DNA from: Streptomyces sp. NRRL WC-3618
Lineage (GTDB): Bacteria > Actinomycetota > Actinomycetes > Streptomycetales > Streptomycetaceae
DNA: 57,178 bases
Assembly: GCF_001280005.1 (NCBI RefSeq)
Contig: NZ_LGDW01000415.1
Coordinates: 1 to 57,178 of the forward strand
Direction of reading: 5' to 3'
Both the position numbers and the translations under genes were made by a program. The notes beneath the pieces were generated by a model that saw only the letters and a list, made by a program, of their open reading frames with translations, made no database searches and was not told where the DNA came from. Within the stretch, counting starts at the first letter, position 1; each line of letters opens with the position of its first letter. Below, in pieces: positions 17,908 to 26,593 of the stretch.

Positions 17908-17942
17908 CCAACGATCATTGGAGATCGCGGAACGATCGTTGG
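17908..17942. promoter_or_regulatory. Twin operator-like sites between XRE operon and GH51 gene
   Basis: Two near-identical 14-mers, CCAACGATCATTGG (17908-17921) and GGAACGATCGTTGG (17929-17942), lie 21 bp apart start to start, so on the same face of the helix. Each is itself nearly palindromic. They lie 43-77 bp upstream of the XRE gene and just upstream of the GH51 promoter -35. They fit cooperative binding of an XRE dimer pair. Confidence 0.6.
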
Positions 17943-17954
17943 GTGCACCAGCCA

Positions 17955-17984
17955 TTGACGTGCGGACCCTCGAAAATCTACGGT
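17955..17984 (+). promoter_or_regulatory. Probable promoter for GH51 arabinofuranosidase
   Basis: -35 TTGACG (17955-17960), an 18-bp spacer and -10 TACGGT (17979-17984) fit the vegetative Streptomyces consensus and would give a leader of about 145 nt before the start at 18138. Confidence 0.5.
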
Positions 17985-18137
17985 CCTGTCCGAAGTGACG
18001 AGCGGACACCGATATACCGAACACACGGATACGCAGACCGCTCCACGCCCCCCGCCCTCACGCCCCACGCCCCCCACGCCCGACGTGCCAAGCCGACCCC
18101 CCCCGCACGCAGTACGCCGAATGTCGGAGAGGAACCC

Positions 18138-19652
18138 ATGTCCCGCACCGCCCGCTTCACGATCGACCCCGCCTTCACCGTCGGTGAGGTCAGTCCCCGC
18201 CTCTTCGGATCCTTCGTCGAACACCTCGGCCGTTGCGTCTACACCGGCGTCTTCGAGCCCGGCCACCCCTCCGCCGACGAAGCGGGTCTGCGCACGGACG
18301 TGCTGGAACTGGTCCGCGAACTCGGTGTCACCGCCGTCCGTTACCCCGGCGGCAACTTCGTCTCTGGCTACAACTGGGAGGACTCGGTCGGCCCGGTCGA
18401 CGAACGCCCCCGCCGCCTCGACCTGGCCTGGCGCTCGACGGAGACCAACCGTTTCGGGCTCTCCGAGTACATCGGCTTCCTCCGGAAGATCGGCCCGCAG
18501 GCCGAGCCGATGATGGCCGTCAACCTCGGCACGCGCGGGGTCGCCGAGGCACTCGAACTCCAGGAGTACGCCAACCACCCTGCCGGCACCGCCCGTTCGG
18601 ACCTGCGCGGCGCGCACGGCGACAAGGACCCGTTCGGCATCAAGGTGTGGTGCCTCGGCAACGAGATGGACGGTCCCTGGCAGACCGGCCACAAGACCGC
18701 CGAGGAGTACGGCCGCCTCGCCGCCGAGACCGCCCGCGCGATGCGCCAACTGGAGCCGGACCTCGAACTCGTCGCCTGCGGCTCCTCCAGCCAGGGCATG
18801 GACACGTTCGCCGCGTGGGAGTCGACGGTCCTCCAGGAGACGTACGACCTGGTCGACTACATCTCCCTGCACGCCTACTACGAGCCCCACGACGGCGACA
18901 TCGACTCCTTCCTGGCCTCCGCCGTGGACATGGAGTCGTTCATTGACAACGTAGTCGCGACCTGTGACCACGTCGGCGCCCGCCTCAAGTCGAAGAAGAA
19001 GATCAACCTCTCCTTCGACGAGTGGAACGTCTGGTACATGTCGGGATGGCACGAGACCGAGAACTCCGACGGGCGGGACTGGGCCGAGGCCCCGCGGCTG
19101 CTGGAGAACGTCTACTCCGTCACCGACGCCGTCGTCTTCGGCTCACTCCTCATCGCCCTGCTCCGGCACGCCGACCGGGTCACCGTCGCCTGCCTCGCCC
19201 AGCTCGTCAACGTCATCGCGCCGATCATGACCGAGCCGGACGGCCCGGCCTGGCGCCAGACGACGTTCTTCCCGTTCGCGCAGGCCAGCAGGTACGGGCG
19301 CGGCAAGGTCCTCGACGTACGGGTGGACTCGCCGACGTACGAGACGAAGAAGTACGGCGAGACGGACCTCCTGCACGGCACCGCCGTACGCGCCGACGAC
19401 GGCACGGTCACCGTCTTCGCCGTCAACCGTGACCGCACCCGGCCGCTGCCGCTCGAAGTCGTCCTGAACGGCCTGGAGTTGACCTCGGTCGTCGAGCACA
19501 GCGCGATCGCCGACGCCGACCCGGACGCCCGCAACACCCTGGACGACCCGGAGCGCGTCACCCCCCACCAGGTGGCCGGCACCACCCTCCGGGACGGCAG
19601 CCTGAGCGCCGTCCTGGAACCGCTGTCGTGGAACGTGATCCGGCTCGCGTAG
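18138..19652 (+). CDS. GH51 alpha-L-arabinofuranosidase
   Basis: 504 aa, usual length for the intracellular GH51 enzymes. The acid/base glutamate is in WCLGNEMDGPWQ and the nucleophile glutamate in SFDEWNVWY. A TIM barrel (VRYPGGNFVSGYNWEDSVG) is followed by the C-terminal beta domain. It releases terminal L-arabinose from arabinan or arabinoxylan oligosaccharides. No signal peptide is present, so it acts in the cytosol on imported oligosaccharides. GGAGAGGAA precedes the ATG. It is divergent from the XRE operon and probably supplies L-arabinose to the sugar pathways encoded farther on. Confidence 0.93.
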   Translation: MSRTARFTIDPAFTVGEVSPRLFGSFVEHLGRCVYTGVFEPGHPSADEAGLRTDVLELVRELGVTAVRYPGGNFVSGYNWEDSVGPVDERPRRLDLAWRSTETNRFGLSEYIGFLRKIGPQAEPMMAVNLGTRGVAEALELQEYANHPAGTARSDLRGAHGDKDPFGIKVWCLGNEMDGPWQTGHKTAEEYGRLAAETARAMRQLEPDLELVACGSSSQGMDTFAAWESTVLQETYDLVDYISLHAYYEPHDGDIDSFLASAVDMESFIDNVVATCDHVGARLKSKKKINLSFDEWNVWYMSGWHETENSDGRDWAEAPRLLENVYSVTDAVVFGSLLIALLRHADRVTVACLAQLVNVIAPIMTEPDGPAWRQTTFFPFAQASRYGRGKVLDVRVDSPTYETKKYGETDLLHGTAVRADDGTVTVFAVNRDRTRPLPLEVVLNGLELTSVVEHSAIADADPDARNTLDDPERVTPHQVAGTTLRDGSLSAVLEPLSWNVIRLA

Positions 19653-19724
19653 GTCTCCGGCCACCGGACGCGTGAGCGCGCGGATGCGGTCATCGCCCGC
19701 GTCGCGACCGCCGACAATGACCCC

Positions 19725-20186
19725 ATGAGGATCTCGGCGCGGGCTGACTACGCGGTGCGGGCGGTGCTGGAGCTCGCCGTACGGCAGGACGACGGGGCCG
19801 CCGTGAAGGCGGAGACCGTCGCCGCCGCCCAGGCCATCCCGCACAAGTTCCTGGAGGGCATCCTGGGCGATCTGCGGCGCGCCGGGATCGTCGACTCCCG
19901 GCGCGGCGGCAACGGCGGCTACCGGCTCGCACGCCCCGCCGAAGGGATCACCGTCGCGGACGTCATCCGGGCCGTCGACGGGCCCATCGTGTCGGTGCGC
20001 GGCGAACGGCCGACCGGCCTCGCCTACACCGGTCCCGCCGAACCGCTGCTCCCGCTGTGGGTCGCGCTGCGCGCCAACGTCCGCAAGGTGCTGGAAGGGG
20101 TGACCCTCGCCGATCTGGCGGCGGGGGAGCTGCCGGAGCCGGTCCGGGGGCTGGCCGAGGAACCGGCGGCCTGGGAGAACCCGTAG
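19725..20186 (+). CDS. Rrf2-family transcriptional regulator
   Basis: 153 aa. The winged helix MRISARADYAVRAVLELAVR is followed by IPHKFLEGILGDLRRAGIVD and RRGGNGGYRLARPAEGITV, classic for Rrf2. No cysteine occurs anywhere in the protein, so it cannot bind an Fe-S cluster as IscR or NsrR do, and its signal must differ. There is no Shine-Dalgarno; GACAAT lies six bases before the ATG, suggesting a leaderless transcript. The neighbours do not indicate a target. Confidence 0.9.
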   Translation: MRISARADYAVRAVLELAVRQDDGAAVKAETVAAAQAIPHKFLEGILGDLRRAGIVDSRRGGNGGYRLARPAEGITVADVIRAVDGPIVSVRGERPTGLAYTGPAEPLLPLWVALRANVRKVLEGVTLADLAAGELPEPVRGLAEEPAAWENP

Positions 20187-20361
20187 AGCTGTCCGGCAAA
20201 GCCCAAAGCCGCAGCCCAAGTTTCAGCCTTTCAGAGCCGTTTGCCCTGCTCCATCGGAGCGTTCCCCACCCCTTGGTTGTTGACGACCTCCACTCTCCGG
20301 ATACCTAGACCCCGGTATGAGCCTGTGTTGGGCGGGGTCGATGTGAAGGGTGTGTACCGCG

Positions 20362-21738
20362 ATGAGAGCGCTGGGATCGCGTCGAGGGCGGGGCGTCGGG
20401 GCCGTGGTGGCCGCCGGTGTGTCCGGGGTTCTGATCGTGCAGGCGGTGGGCGGCGGCGCGAACAGCGCGGCCGACGACGGCAAGCCGGCCTCCGGACCGG
20501 TCGCGAGCGAGGAGTACGCGGCGGCGCTGAAGGTCTCCGCCGACGGCGACTCGGCGACACTGGCCAAGCGGGACACCGAGCCGTTCAGCCTGCTCGGCGT
20601 CACCTGGTCCGACCCGTCGGCCACCATGGCGGGCAGGGTCGAGGTCCGTACCCGCGCCGCCGGCACCGACAACTGGACGTCCTGGCTGGAGCTGGGCACG
20701 GACAGCGGACCCGGTGAGGAGGGCGCCAAGCGCGCCGGTACCGAGCCCGCGTGGGTCGGCGCGTCCGACGGCGTGGAGGTCAGGGTCGACGGCAGGATGT
20801 CCGCCGAACTCCCCAAGGGCCTGCGCGTCGACATGATCGACCCCGGCACCGGTTCGCTCTCGGACCTGCGACCCGCGGGATCCGCGGCGGCCGCGACCAC
20901 CGAGTCGCCGGACCCGTCGCTCACGCCGGACATGTCGGAGTCCCCCGCACCGACGGCGACAGCGACGGACCCGACGTCCGCCTCCGCGTCCCCGAGCGGC
21001 GCGCCCGAGACGACTCCGCCGCCGACGACGTCGGCCCCGAGCGCCCCGCTGAGCACCGGCCCCAAGGCCCTGTCGTCCACCGCTCCCCGGCCGCCGATCA
21101 CCTCACGGGCCGGCTGGGGAGCGGACGAGACGATGAGCCCAGAGGCGCCGGAGTACCTGACCGGCGGGATCAAGGCGGTGGTCGTTCACCACACCGCCGA
21201 GGCGAACGACTACACCTGCGACCAGTCGCCGGCCATGATCCGTGGAATCTACACGTACCACGTCAAAACGAACGGCTGGAGGGACATCGGCTACAACTTC
21301 CTGGTCGACAAGTGCGGCACCATCTTCGAGGGCCGCAAGGGCGGGGTCGACAAGCCGGTCTTCGGCGCGCACGCCTACGGCTTCAACAGCCAGACCACCG
21401 GGATCTCCGTCCTCGGCAACTACAGCCTGGTCGCCCCGCCGACGGCGGTCCTGACCTCCGTCGCGCGCCTCGCCGCCTGGAAGCTCGGCCAGTACGGCGT
21501 CGACCCTGCCGGTACGACCACGCTCACCGCGGGCGCCGCCGGGACCAGCCAGTACAACACCAGGACGTGGAAGACGGGCGACCGGCTCACCTTCCCGACC
21601 ATTCACGGCCACGGCGACGGCTACGCCACCGAGTGCCCGGGCACCAAGCTCCACGCCCAACTGCCCACCATCCGTGGCTACGCGGCGGGCGCCGTCACCG
21701 GCCTCACCCTCAATTCTCCCCGGGCACCGGCACGGTGA
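20362..21738 (+). CDS. PGRP-type N-acetylmuramoyl-L-alanine amidase (frameshifted 3' end)
   Basis: 458 aa up to the premature stop. An N-terminal hydrophobic segment (GVGAVVAAGVSGVLIVQAVG) precedes an extracellular region and a Pro/Ser/Thr-rich linker (residues about 175-245). The amidase/PGRP domain follows, with zinc ligands in VVVHHTAEAN, HGHGDGYA and TECPG and the substrate-binding stretch GIYTYHVKTNGWRDIGYNFL. It would cut the bond between muramic acid and the peptide stem in the wall. The reading frame runs into a stop six codons after NSP at 21720; the expected C-terminal domains continue in another frame up to 22310. Start at 20362 preferred over 20350. Confidence 0.85.
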   Translation: MRALGSRRGRGVGAVVAAGVSGVLIVQAVGGGANSAADDGKPASGPVASEEYAAALKVSADGDSATLAKRDTEPFSLLGVTWSDPSATMAGRVEVRTRAAGTDNWTSWLELGTDSGPGEEGAKRAGTEPAWVGASDGVEVRVDGRMSAELPKGLRVDMIDPGTGSLSDLRPAGSAAAATTESPDPSLTPDMSESPAPTATATDPTSASASPSGAPETTPPPTTSAPSAPLSTGPKALSSTAPRPPITSRAGWGADETMSPEAPEYLTGGIKAVVVHHTAEANDYTCDQSPAMIRGIYTYHVKTNGWRDIGYNFLVDKCGTIFEGRKGGVDKPVFGAHAYGFNSQTTGISVLGNYSLVAPPTAVLTSVARLAAWKLGQYGVDPAGTTTLTAGAAGTSQYNTRTWKTGDRLTFPTIHGHGDGYATECPGTKLHAQLPTIRGYAAGAVTGLTLNSPRAPAR

Positions 21739-22310
21739 ACACGACGGCTGTCCCGGTCACCCTCAAGTGGAAGGCCACGGACTCGGCCGCCCTCAAGGAG
21801 GTGCGCCTGACGGCCCCGGTCGCCAGGACGTACGGCCCGACGGTCACCAGTGCCCACCTGACCTCCATCTCCGGTGCGCCCACGACCTGGTGGATGACGG
21901 CGTACGACCAGGCGGGCAACATGAGGGCGGCCTCGGTCGCCGGTACGCCGATGATCCTCCAGGAGTCCTCGGCGACCCGTACGGGCACCTGGACGACGAA
22001 GTCGTCCGCCGGCTACCTGGGCGGCAAGTCGTACTCCAGAACCGCCAAGAACGCCTCCCTGACCTGGACGTTCACCGGCCGCTCGGCAGCCCTCGCGATG
22101 TCGCGGGCCTCGGCCTCCGGCCAGGTGAACGTCTTCGTGGACGGCGTCAAGACCGCGACGGTGGACCTGATGTCGGCGACGACGAAGTACCGCGACGCGA
22201 TCTGGACGAAGAGCTGGAGTGCGAGCGCCAGGCACACGGTAAGGATCGTGGTCGTCGGCACGAGCGGCCGCCCGGCGGTCACCACGGACGGTCTTGTCTA
22301 CCTGAACTAA
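21720..22310 (+). pseudogene. Out-of-frame C-terminal part of the PGRP amidase
   Basis: Reading from 21720 in the -1 frame gives an Ig-like segment (TGTVNTTAVPVTLKWKATD, WWMTAYDQAGN) and a final beta-sandwich-like domain (ASLTWTFTGRSAALAMSRA, VNVFVDGVKTATVDL) ending at 22310, with high third-position GC throughout. This is the normal C terminus for secreted Streptomyces amidases of this kind, and it has no start or ribosome site of its own. A one-base deletion near 21720, or a sequencing error in the CCCC run, would restore a single protein of about 650 aa. Confidence 0.7.
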
Positions 22311-22560
22311 TTCCCCCTCCGATGGCTGTGCGTTACATCGACGAGCGAAACAGGCCGCGTGCGGGCGGGAATGGCCGGGGATCGACCTGGCTGGTTCCCG
22401 CCAGGCCTCCTATGCTGCGACCGCTCGGTCTTCACAGCTCCTTCACTGTTCAATCACAGGTTCGGGTGTAGTTGTGTGCATGTATTTGGCATGCCCATGA
22501 CTGCCGCCTGAGTGCGTGATTCTCACCCCCCACTCCAACATCGTGTTGAAAGGGAGAACC

Positions 22561-23208
22561 ATGGCTGGTGGCCTGCTCGTCAGCGGCGCGATTGCCGCTC
22601 TGTTCGCCGCTGCGATACCCACACAGGGTCCCGGGTCGTCCTTCGAGGACCCGCCCCCGGACAAGATCGTCATCAAGGTCGCCACGGTGAACGGCTCCGG
22701 CTGTCCCGCGGGTACGGCCGCGGTGGCCGTCTCCGCCGACAACACCGCGTTCACCGTCACCTACAGCGACTACCTCGCCCAGGTCGGCGGCAACGCGGAC
22801 CCGACGGCGTTCCGCAAGAACTGCCAGCTCAGCCTGCTGGTGCACGTCCCGGCGGGCTTCACCTACGCCATCGCCAGCGCCGACTACCGGGGCTTCGCCT
22901 CTCTCCAGCGGGGCGCGAGCGCCATGCAGCGGGCCTCGTACTACTTCCAGGGCTCGTCGAGCACGGTGGCCCGCACCCACTCGTACAACGGCCCGCTCAA
23001 CGACAACTGGCAGGCCACCGACGTCACCGACTGGGCCCAGCTGGTCTATGCGCCCTGCGGGGCTCAGCGCAACTTCAACATCAACACGGAGCTGCGGGTG
23101 AACAAGGGTTCGTCGACCGGCAGCAGCTTCATGGCGATGGACTCGACGGACGGCGACATCAACACGACCTACCACATGGCGTGGCAGCAGTGCCCTCCGA
23201 AGAAGTGA
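22561..23208 (+). CDS. DUF4360 secreted protein
   Basis: 215 aa. A signal peptide (MAGGLLVSGAIAALFAAAIP) leads into a DUF4360-type domain: VATVNGSGCPAGTAAVAVS, then FRKNCQLSLLVHVPAGFTYA and ASADYRGFASL, with a later Cys pair (YAPCGAQRNF, WQQCPP). The start at 22561 has AAAGGGAGAACC upstream and is preferred over 22516. DUF4360 proteins are secreted, common in Streptomyces and fungi, and of unknown function. A strong terminator follows. Confidence 0.88.
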   Translation: MAGGLLVSGAIAALFAAAIPTQGPGSSFEDPPPDKIVIKVATVNGSGCPAGTAAVAVSADNTAFTVTYSDYLAQVGGNADPTAFRKNCQLSLLVHVPAGFTYAIASADYRGFASLQRGASAMQRASYYFQGSSSTVARTHSYNGPLNDNWQATDVTDWAQLVYAPCGAQRNFNINTELRVNKGSSTGSSFMAMDSTDGDINTTYHMAWQQCPPKK

Positions 23209-23255
23209 GGGCTGCCTGAGCCGTGAGGGCGTGGTAGGCCCGCCCGGCGGGCGCA

Positions 23256-23289
23256 CGGGTGCGGACACGGTCAGCCGTGTCCGCACCCG
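23256..23289. terminator. Bidirectional hairpin terminator
   Basis: Perfect 15-base arms (23256-23270 and 23275-23289) with a TCAG loop, between the convergent DUF4360 and lipoprotein genes. Confidence 0.85.
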
Positions 23290-23294
23290 GCGGC

Positions 23295-24212
23295 TCAACC
23301 CCAGTTCGGCTCGCCGGACGGCACCGGTCGTCCCGTGTAGGCGTCCAGGAGAACCCGGTCGCCGAGCGGCCGCTTCAGCTCGACCGTAATTTTCTCGTAT
23401 TTCATCTCGGCGCTGCAGGCCAGATCCTGCTCCACATCGGCGACGCTCGCCGAGAGCACCACGCTGCCGTCCGTCTCCAGTGCCTTCACACGGGCGCCGT
23501 CGTCGCAGCCCCCGTGGGCGGCCAGGACGGTGACGGTCCGTCCGTCTCCCGACACCTCCATCAGCCGGGGGAGCCACGTCAGTTCGGTGGTGCGTGCCGC
23601 TCCGATCCCCCCGATCGGCGACCGCGGAAGCTTCGACGGGCGCAGGGCGACGCGCCCCAGCGGTTTGTCGTACCCCTCCAACGTGAACAGCCAGGCCGGC
23701 ACGGATGCCGGGCCTTGGCTCGTCGTGATCGTCATCGCACCCAACTCGGCGCCGGTGACGGTCAGATGAGGTTCCCCGGGGCTGTTGGAGCGGTCCAGGG
23801 CGGTGTACGTCTGCCGCGCGTCCAGCAGGGGGCGCGTGAGCGATCCTCCGTCCGCCCACTTCACCTTTCCCTTCTCGGGTGCGGTGGCGGGGAGTTCGCC
23901 CTCCAGTACGTAGTTCTGCGAGGAGTGGGCCAGCTTGTCGTCGGCGCTGCGGAAGCCACCGTCAGGCGGCGGTGCCACGTCGCCCATCGGGTGGTAGCCC
24001 TCGCGCCAGGCCTCTGCGGCCTTGGAGCCGTCCCAGGCGTCGGCGACCTGCCGGGCGCGGACGGCCGTCGGCGACGGGGTGTCCCGGGCGCGGAGCTCCT
24101 TGCCGATGCCGTCCTCCGCCTTCTCGCCGCCGCAACCGGCCGCGAACAGGGCGCCGGTGAGGGTGAGAACGAGGGCGAGTCGGGTCGTGGTGCGAGTGGT
24201 GTACGTACGCAT
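23295..24212 (-). CDS. Putative lipoprotein, unrecognised
   Basis: 305 aa from the ATG at 24212. A signal peptide ends in lipobox LFAAGC (MRTYTTRTTTRLALVLTLTG then ALFAAGCGG). The mature protein contains a conserved-looking 'ADAWDGSKAAEAWREGYHPM' segment, a middle beta-rich part and two late cysteines (HGGCDDGA and LACSAEM) that could form a disulfide. I recognise no family. Frame open upstream of 24212 is low-complexity and probably not coding. Confidence 0.82.
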   Translation of the reverse strand: MRTYTTRTTTRLALVLTLTGALFAAGCGGEKAEDGIGKELRARDTPSPTAVRARQVADAWDGSKAAEAWREGYHPMGDVAPPPDGGFRSADDKLAHSSQNYVLEGELPATAPEKGKVKWADGGSLTRPLLDARQTYTALDRSNSPGEPHLTVTGAELGAMTITTSQGPASVPAWLFTLEGYDKPLGRVALRPSKLPRSPIGGIGAARTTELTWLPRLMEVSGDGRTVTVLAAHGGCDDGARVKALETDGSVVLSASVADVEQDLACSAEMKYEKITVELKRPLGDRVLLDAYTGRPVPSGEPNWG

Positions 24213-24376
24213 GGATCCCCCCGGAGCTGATGCTGTCGGGACTGGGACGCACCGGATGCGGTTTACGTTCGGTTCTGCGGCCCGGGGTCGATCGGGGCCC
24301 GCCGTGGGCGAGCCGGGCGCGCCGACGCCCGGGGCAGGGTCCGCGTCCGGCCCGGGCGTCGGCGTACGGAACGGGG

Positions 24377-24613
24377 TCAGGACTGGAGCACGGGCAGGAC
24401 CGCCTTGGCTGCCACCCAGCTCGTGCCCGACGCCGCTTCGGCCTTCAGCGCGTCCACGTCGATGCGGGGGCCGGGCCGGCCGGGCGAGATGATCCTGGAG
24501 TCCCAGCCGATGTGGCCGTTGTAGGCCTTGCAGGTGATCTGTTCCTCGACGATGGGACGCGGGCCGGGCTCCGTGACCCGCACGGTCACACACACCGGAT
24601 CCAGCCTGGCCAC
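24377..24613 (-). CDS. Small hypothetical protein, start uncertain
   Basis: The frame ending at 24377 has protein-like sequence and strong GC3 (VEEQITCKAYNGHIGWDSR, DVDALKAEAASGTSWVAAKA). The first plausible start is GTG at 24613, giving 78 aa, but the coding-like sequence continues about 20-25 codons further upstream (TTPSPGHGKLKSTLVNAHNS) without any ATG, GTG or TTG. It lies 104 bp downstream of the aminotransferase on the same strand. Either the start codon has been lost, an unusual start is used, or the gene is a remnant. No family recognised. Confidence 0.5.
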   Translation of the reverse strand: MARLDPVCVTVRVTEPGPRPIVEEQITCKAYNGHIGWDSRIISPGRPGPRIDVDALKAEAASGTSWVAAKAVLPVLQS

Positions 24614-24717
24614 GGTCGAGTTGTGGGCGTTGACCAGGGTGCTCTTCAGTTTCCCGTGGCCCGGGGAGGGGGTCGTCGAGACGTCGGGTGAAGCGACCTG
24701 CCGCCTGGGGCGCCTGC

Positions 24718-26448
24718 TCAGCCCGCCTGGCCCATACCCGCCGCGTTCGGCCAGCTCTGGGCGGCGGGCCAGCCCGTTGCCGGGGCCGGGGCGAGGCCCG
24801 GGCCGGTGGTGCCGCGGACCTGGGCGGCCGTGAGGCCGTTGCGGGCCGGGACGCCGGAGGGGGTGGGCTGCTGCGGGACCATCGGCTGGGGCTGCGGCTG
24901 CTGGGGGATCGGAGGCTGCGGCATCTGCGGCATCTGGGGCATCTGCGGCTGGGGGATCTGGGGCTGCGGGACCGGCTGAGGCTGCTGCTGCATGGGCGTC
25001 GGCTGCTGCATCTGCATGCCCGCGTTGCCGTAACTCTGCTGCGGCGGGCCGCCGTAGCTCTGTGCGCTCATCGCCGCCGGCATCTGCATGGCGGCGGGCA
25101 TCTGCATCGGCATGGGGGCCGGGGCGGGCGCGGGCGCGGACATCGGGGTCGGCATGCCGGTACCGGCTGCCGCGGCGGCCGCGAGGCCACCCGGCAGACC
25201 GGTACCGGTACCCAGGGCCTGAGCGGCTAGGCCTGGCATACCGCCCCCGTTGGTGGCGCTGACCAGCCGGTCCACCGCCGCCGTGCCCGAGCTGTAGCTG
25301 GTCCCTGAACCCAGCTCGGGTACGGCGGCTCCCCTCCTGGTCCCGTAGAGCACCTGTTCCAGGCCGGACATCAGGCGACGGACGTCCACCTGGGGGCGCA
25401 CCACGAGACGCAGGAAGCGGCTGGACGAGCCGATCTTGTTGCCGCACTCGCGGACGAGGATGCGGTGCTCGGTGAGCATCCGGTCCCGGACCACGGTGCC
25501 CTCGGCGCCGACGGGGAGGCGCACGAAGAGGAAGTTGCCCTGTGACGGGTAGACCGTCAGACCGGGCAGGGAGGAGAGCTGGCTGGCCATGTCGAGGCGG
25601 TCGCGGCGCACCTGCTGGAGGCTCTGCGCGTACTCCTGGCCGTGCTCCTTGAGCATGAACACCACGTACTCGGCGAAGGAATTGAGGTTCCACTTGGGCA
25701 GCATCGAACGGACGCGGCCCGCGAGCGAGGGGTTCGCGACCATGTAGCCGAAGCGGACGCCGTGCAGGCCGAAGTTCTTGCCGAGGCTGCGCAGGACGAT
25801 GACGTTGGGGCGCATCATCGCCTCCTGTACGACGCTCGGTTCCGCCTCCGCGTCGGCGAACTCGATGAACGACTCGTCGATGATGATCAGGTCGAGGTCG
25901 GCCATCGCGTCCATGAACTGCACGAGCGCGTGCTTGTGCAGGAAGCCGCCGTCGGGGTTGTTGGGGTTGCAGATGACGGCGACGCGGGTGCCGCGCGCGC
26001 GGATGAACTCGGCGTACTGGGTGAGGTCGAGGGAGAACCCGCTGGACTCCTGGAGCGGGAACATGTCGACCCGCTTGCCGGTCTCCATGGGCTGGTCGGT
26101 CCAGCGGCCGAAGGTGGGGACGGGGACGGCGAGGGACTCCCGGACCAGCAAGTGGTCGATCCACGTGATCAGTTCGGTCGAGCCGTTGCCCATCGCCACG
26201 GCCTGCGGCGGCAGTTGCAGCAGATTGCACAGCTCGGCGGTGATCGTGTCGGCGCTGCTCGGGTAGTACGTGATGATGTCGCGCAGCCGCGCCGCCATGG
26301 TGTCCATCATGGCCGGAGTGGGGAAGTACGGGTTGCACGGGATGCAGAAGTCCACCGGGCCGGTCCCGTCGCTCTCGCGCGCGAGCGCAGCCATCGAGGG
26401 GCTGTGCGCCGTGGCGCTGCGAAAGAGCGAGGTGACGTTGTCGGCCAT
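24718..26448 (-). CDS. Class I/II aminotransferase with long Gln/Pro/Met-rich tail
   Basis: 576 aa. Residues 1-370 are a fold-type I PLP enzyme of the HisC/CobD-like group: NPNNPDGG, IIIDESFIEFADAE, the PLP lysine in SLGKNFGLHGVRFGYM and the C-terminal arginine in SSRFLRLVVRP. The last 200 residues are low-complexity: a Gly/Ala part, then Pro/Met/Gln repeats (PQPQIPQPQMPQMPQMPQPP). Typical family length is 350-400 aa, so the tail is an addition. GGAGG precedes the ATG at 26448. Substrate unknown; the family converts amino acids or amino-alcohol phosphates. Confidence 0.88.
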   Translation of the reverse strand: MADNVTSLFRSATAHSPSMAALARESDGTGPVDFCIPCNPYFPTPAMMDTMAARLRDIITYYPSSADTITAELCNLLQLPPQAVAMGNGSTELITWIDHLLVRESLAVPVPTFGRWTDQPMETGKRVDMFPLQESSGFSLDLTQYAEFIRARGTRVAVICNPNNPDGGFLHKHALVQFMDAMADLDLIIIDESFIEFADAEAEPSVVQEAMMRPNVIVLRSLGKNFGLHGVRFGYMVANPSLAGRVRSMLPKWNLNSFAEYVVFMLKEHGQEYAQSLQQVRRDRLDMASQLSSLPGLTVYPSQGNFLFVRLPVGAEGTVVRDRMLTEHRILVRECGNKIGSSSRFLRLVVRPQVDVRRLMSGLEQVLYGTRRGAAVPELGSGTSYSSGTAAVDRLVSATNGGGMPGLAAQALGTGTGLPGGLAAAAAAGTGMPTPMSAPAPAPAPMPMQMPAAMQMPAAMSAQSYGGPPQQSYGNAGMQMQQPTPMQQQPQPVPQPQIPQPQMPQMPQMPQPPIPQQPQPQPMVPQQPTPSGVPARNGLTAAQVRGTTGPGLAPAPATGWPAAQSWPNAAGMGQAG

Positions 26449-26562
26449 GGAACCTCCGTATGCGGCGGACCCGTTGGGGAGGACGGGGCCTCCAACTCTT
26501 GGGTGGCCCGTGCGGGGGAGCACGGGCCGCTCCTAGATACGGATGGCTGTGTGACGTTGTTC

Positions 26563-26575
26563 AACCACTGTGGTT
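26563..26575. promoter_or_regulatory. Palindrome AACCACTGTGGTT upstream of aminotransferase
   Basis: A perfect 13-bp odd palindrome, AACCAC-T-GTGGTT, overlaps a weak -35-like TTGAAC (minus strand, 26564-26559) and lies 115 bp upstream of the aminotransferase start. It may be an operator for an unidentified regulator. Confidence 0.4.
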
Positions 26576-26593
26576 TCGATGAAAAATTGTGAA

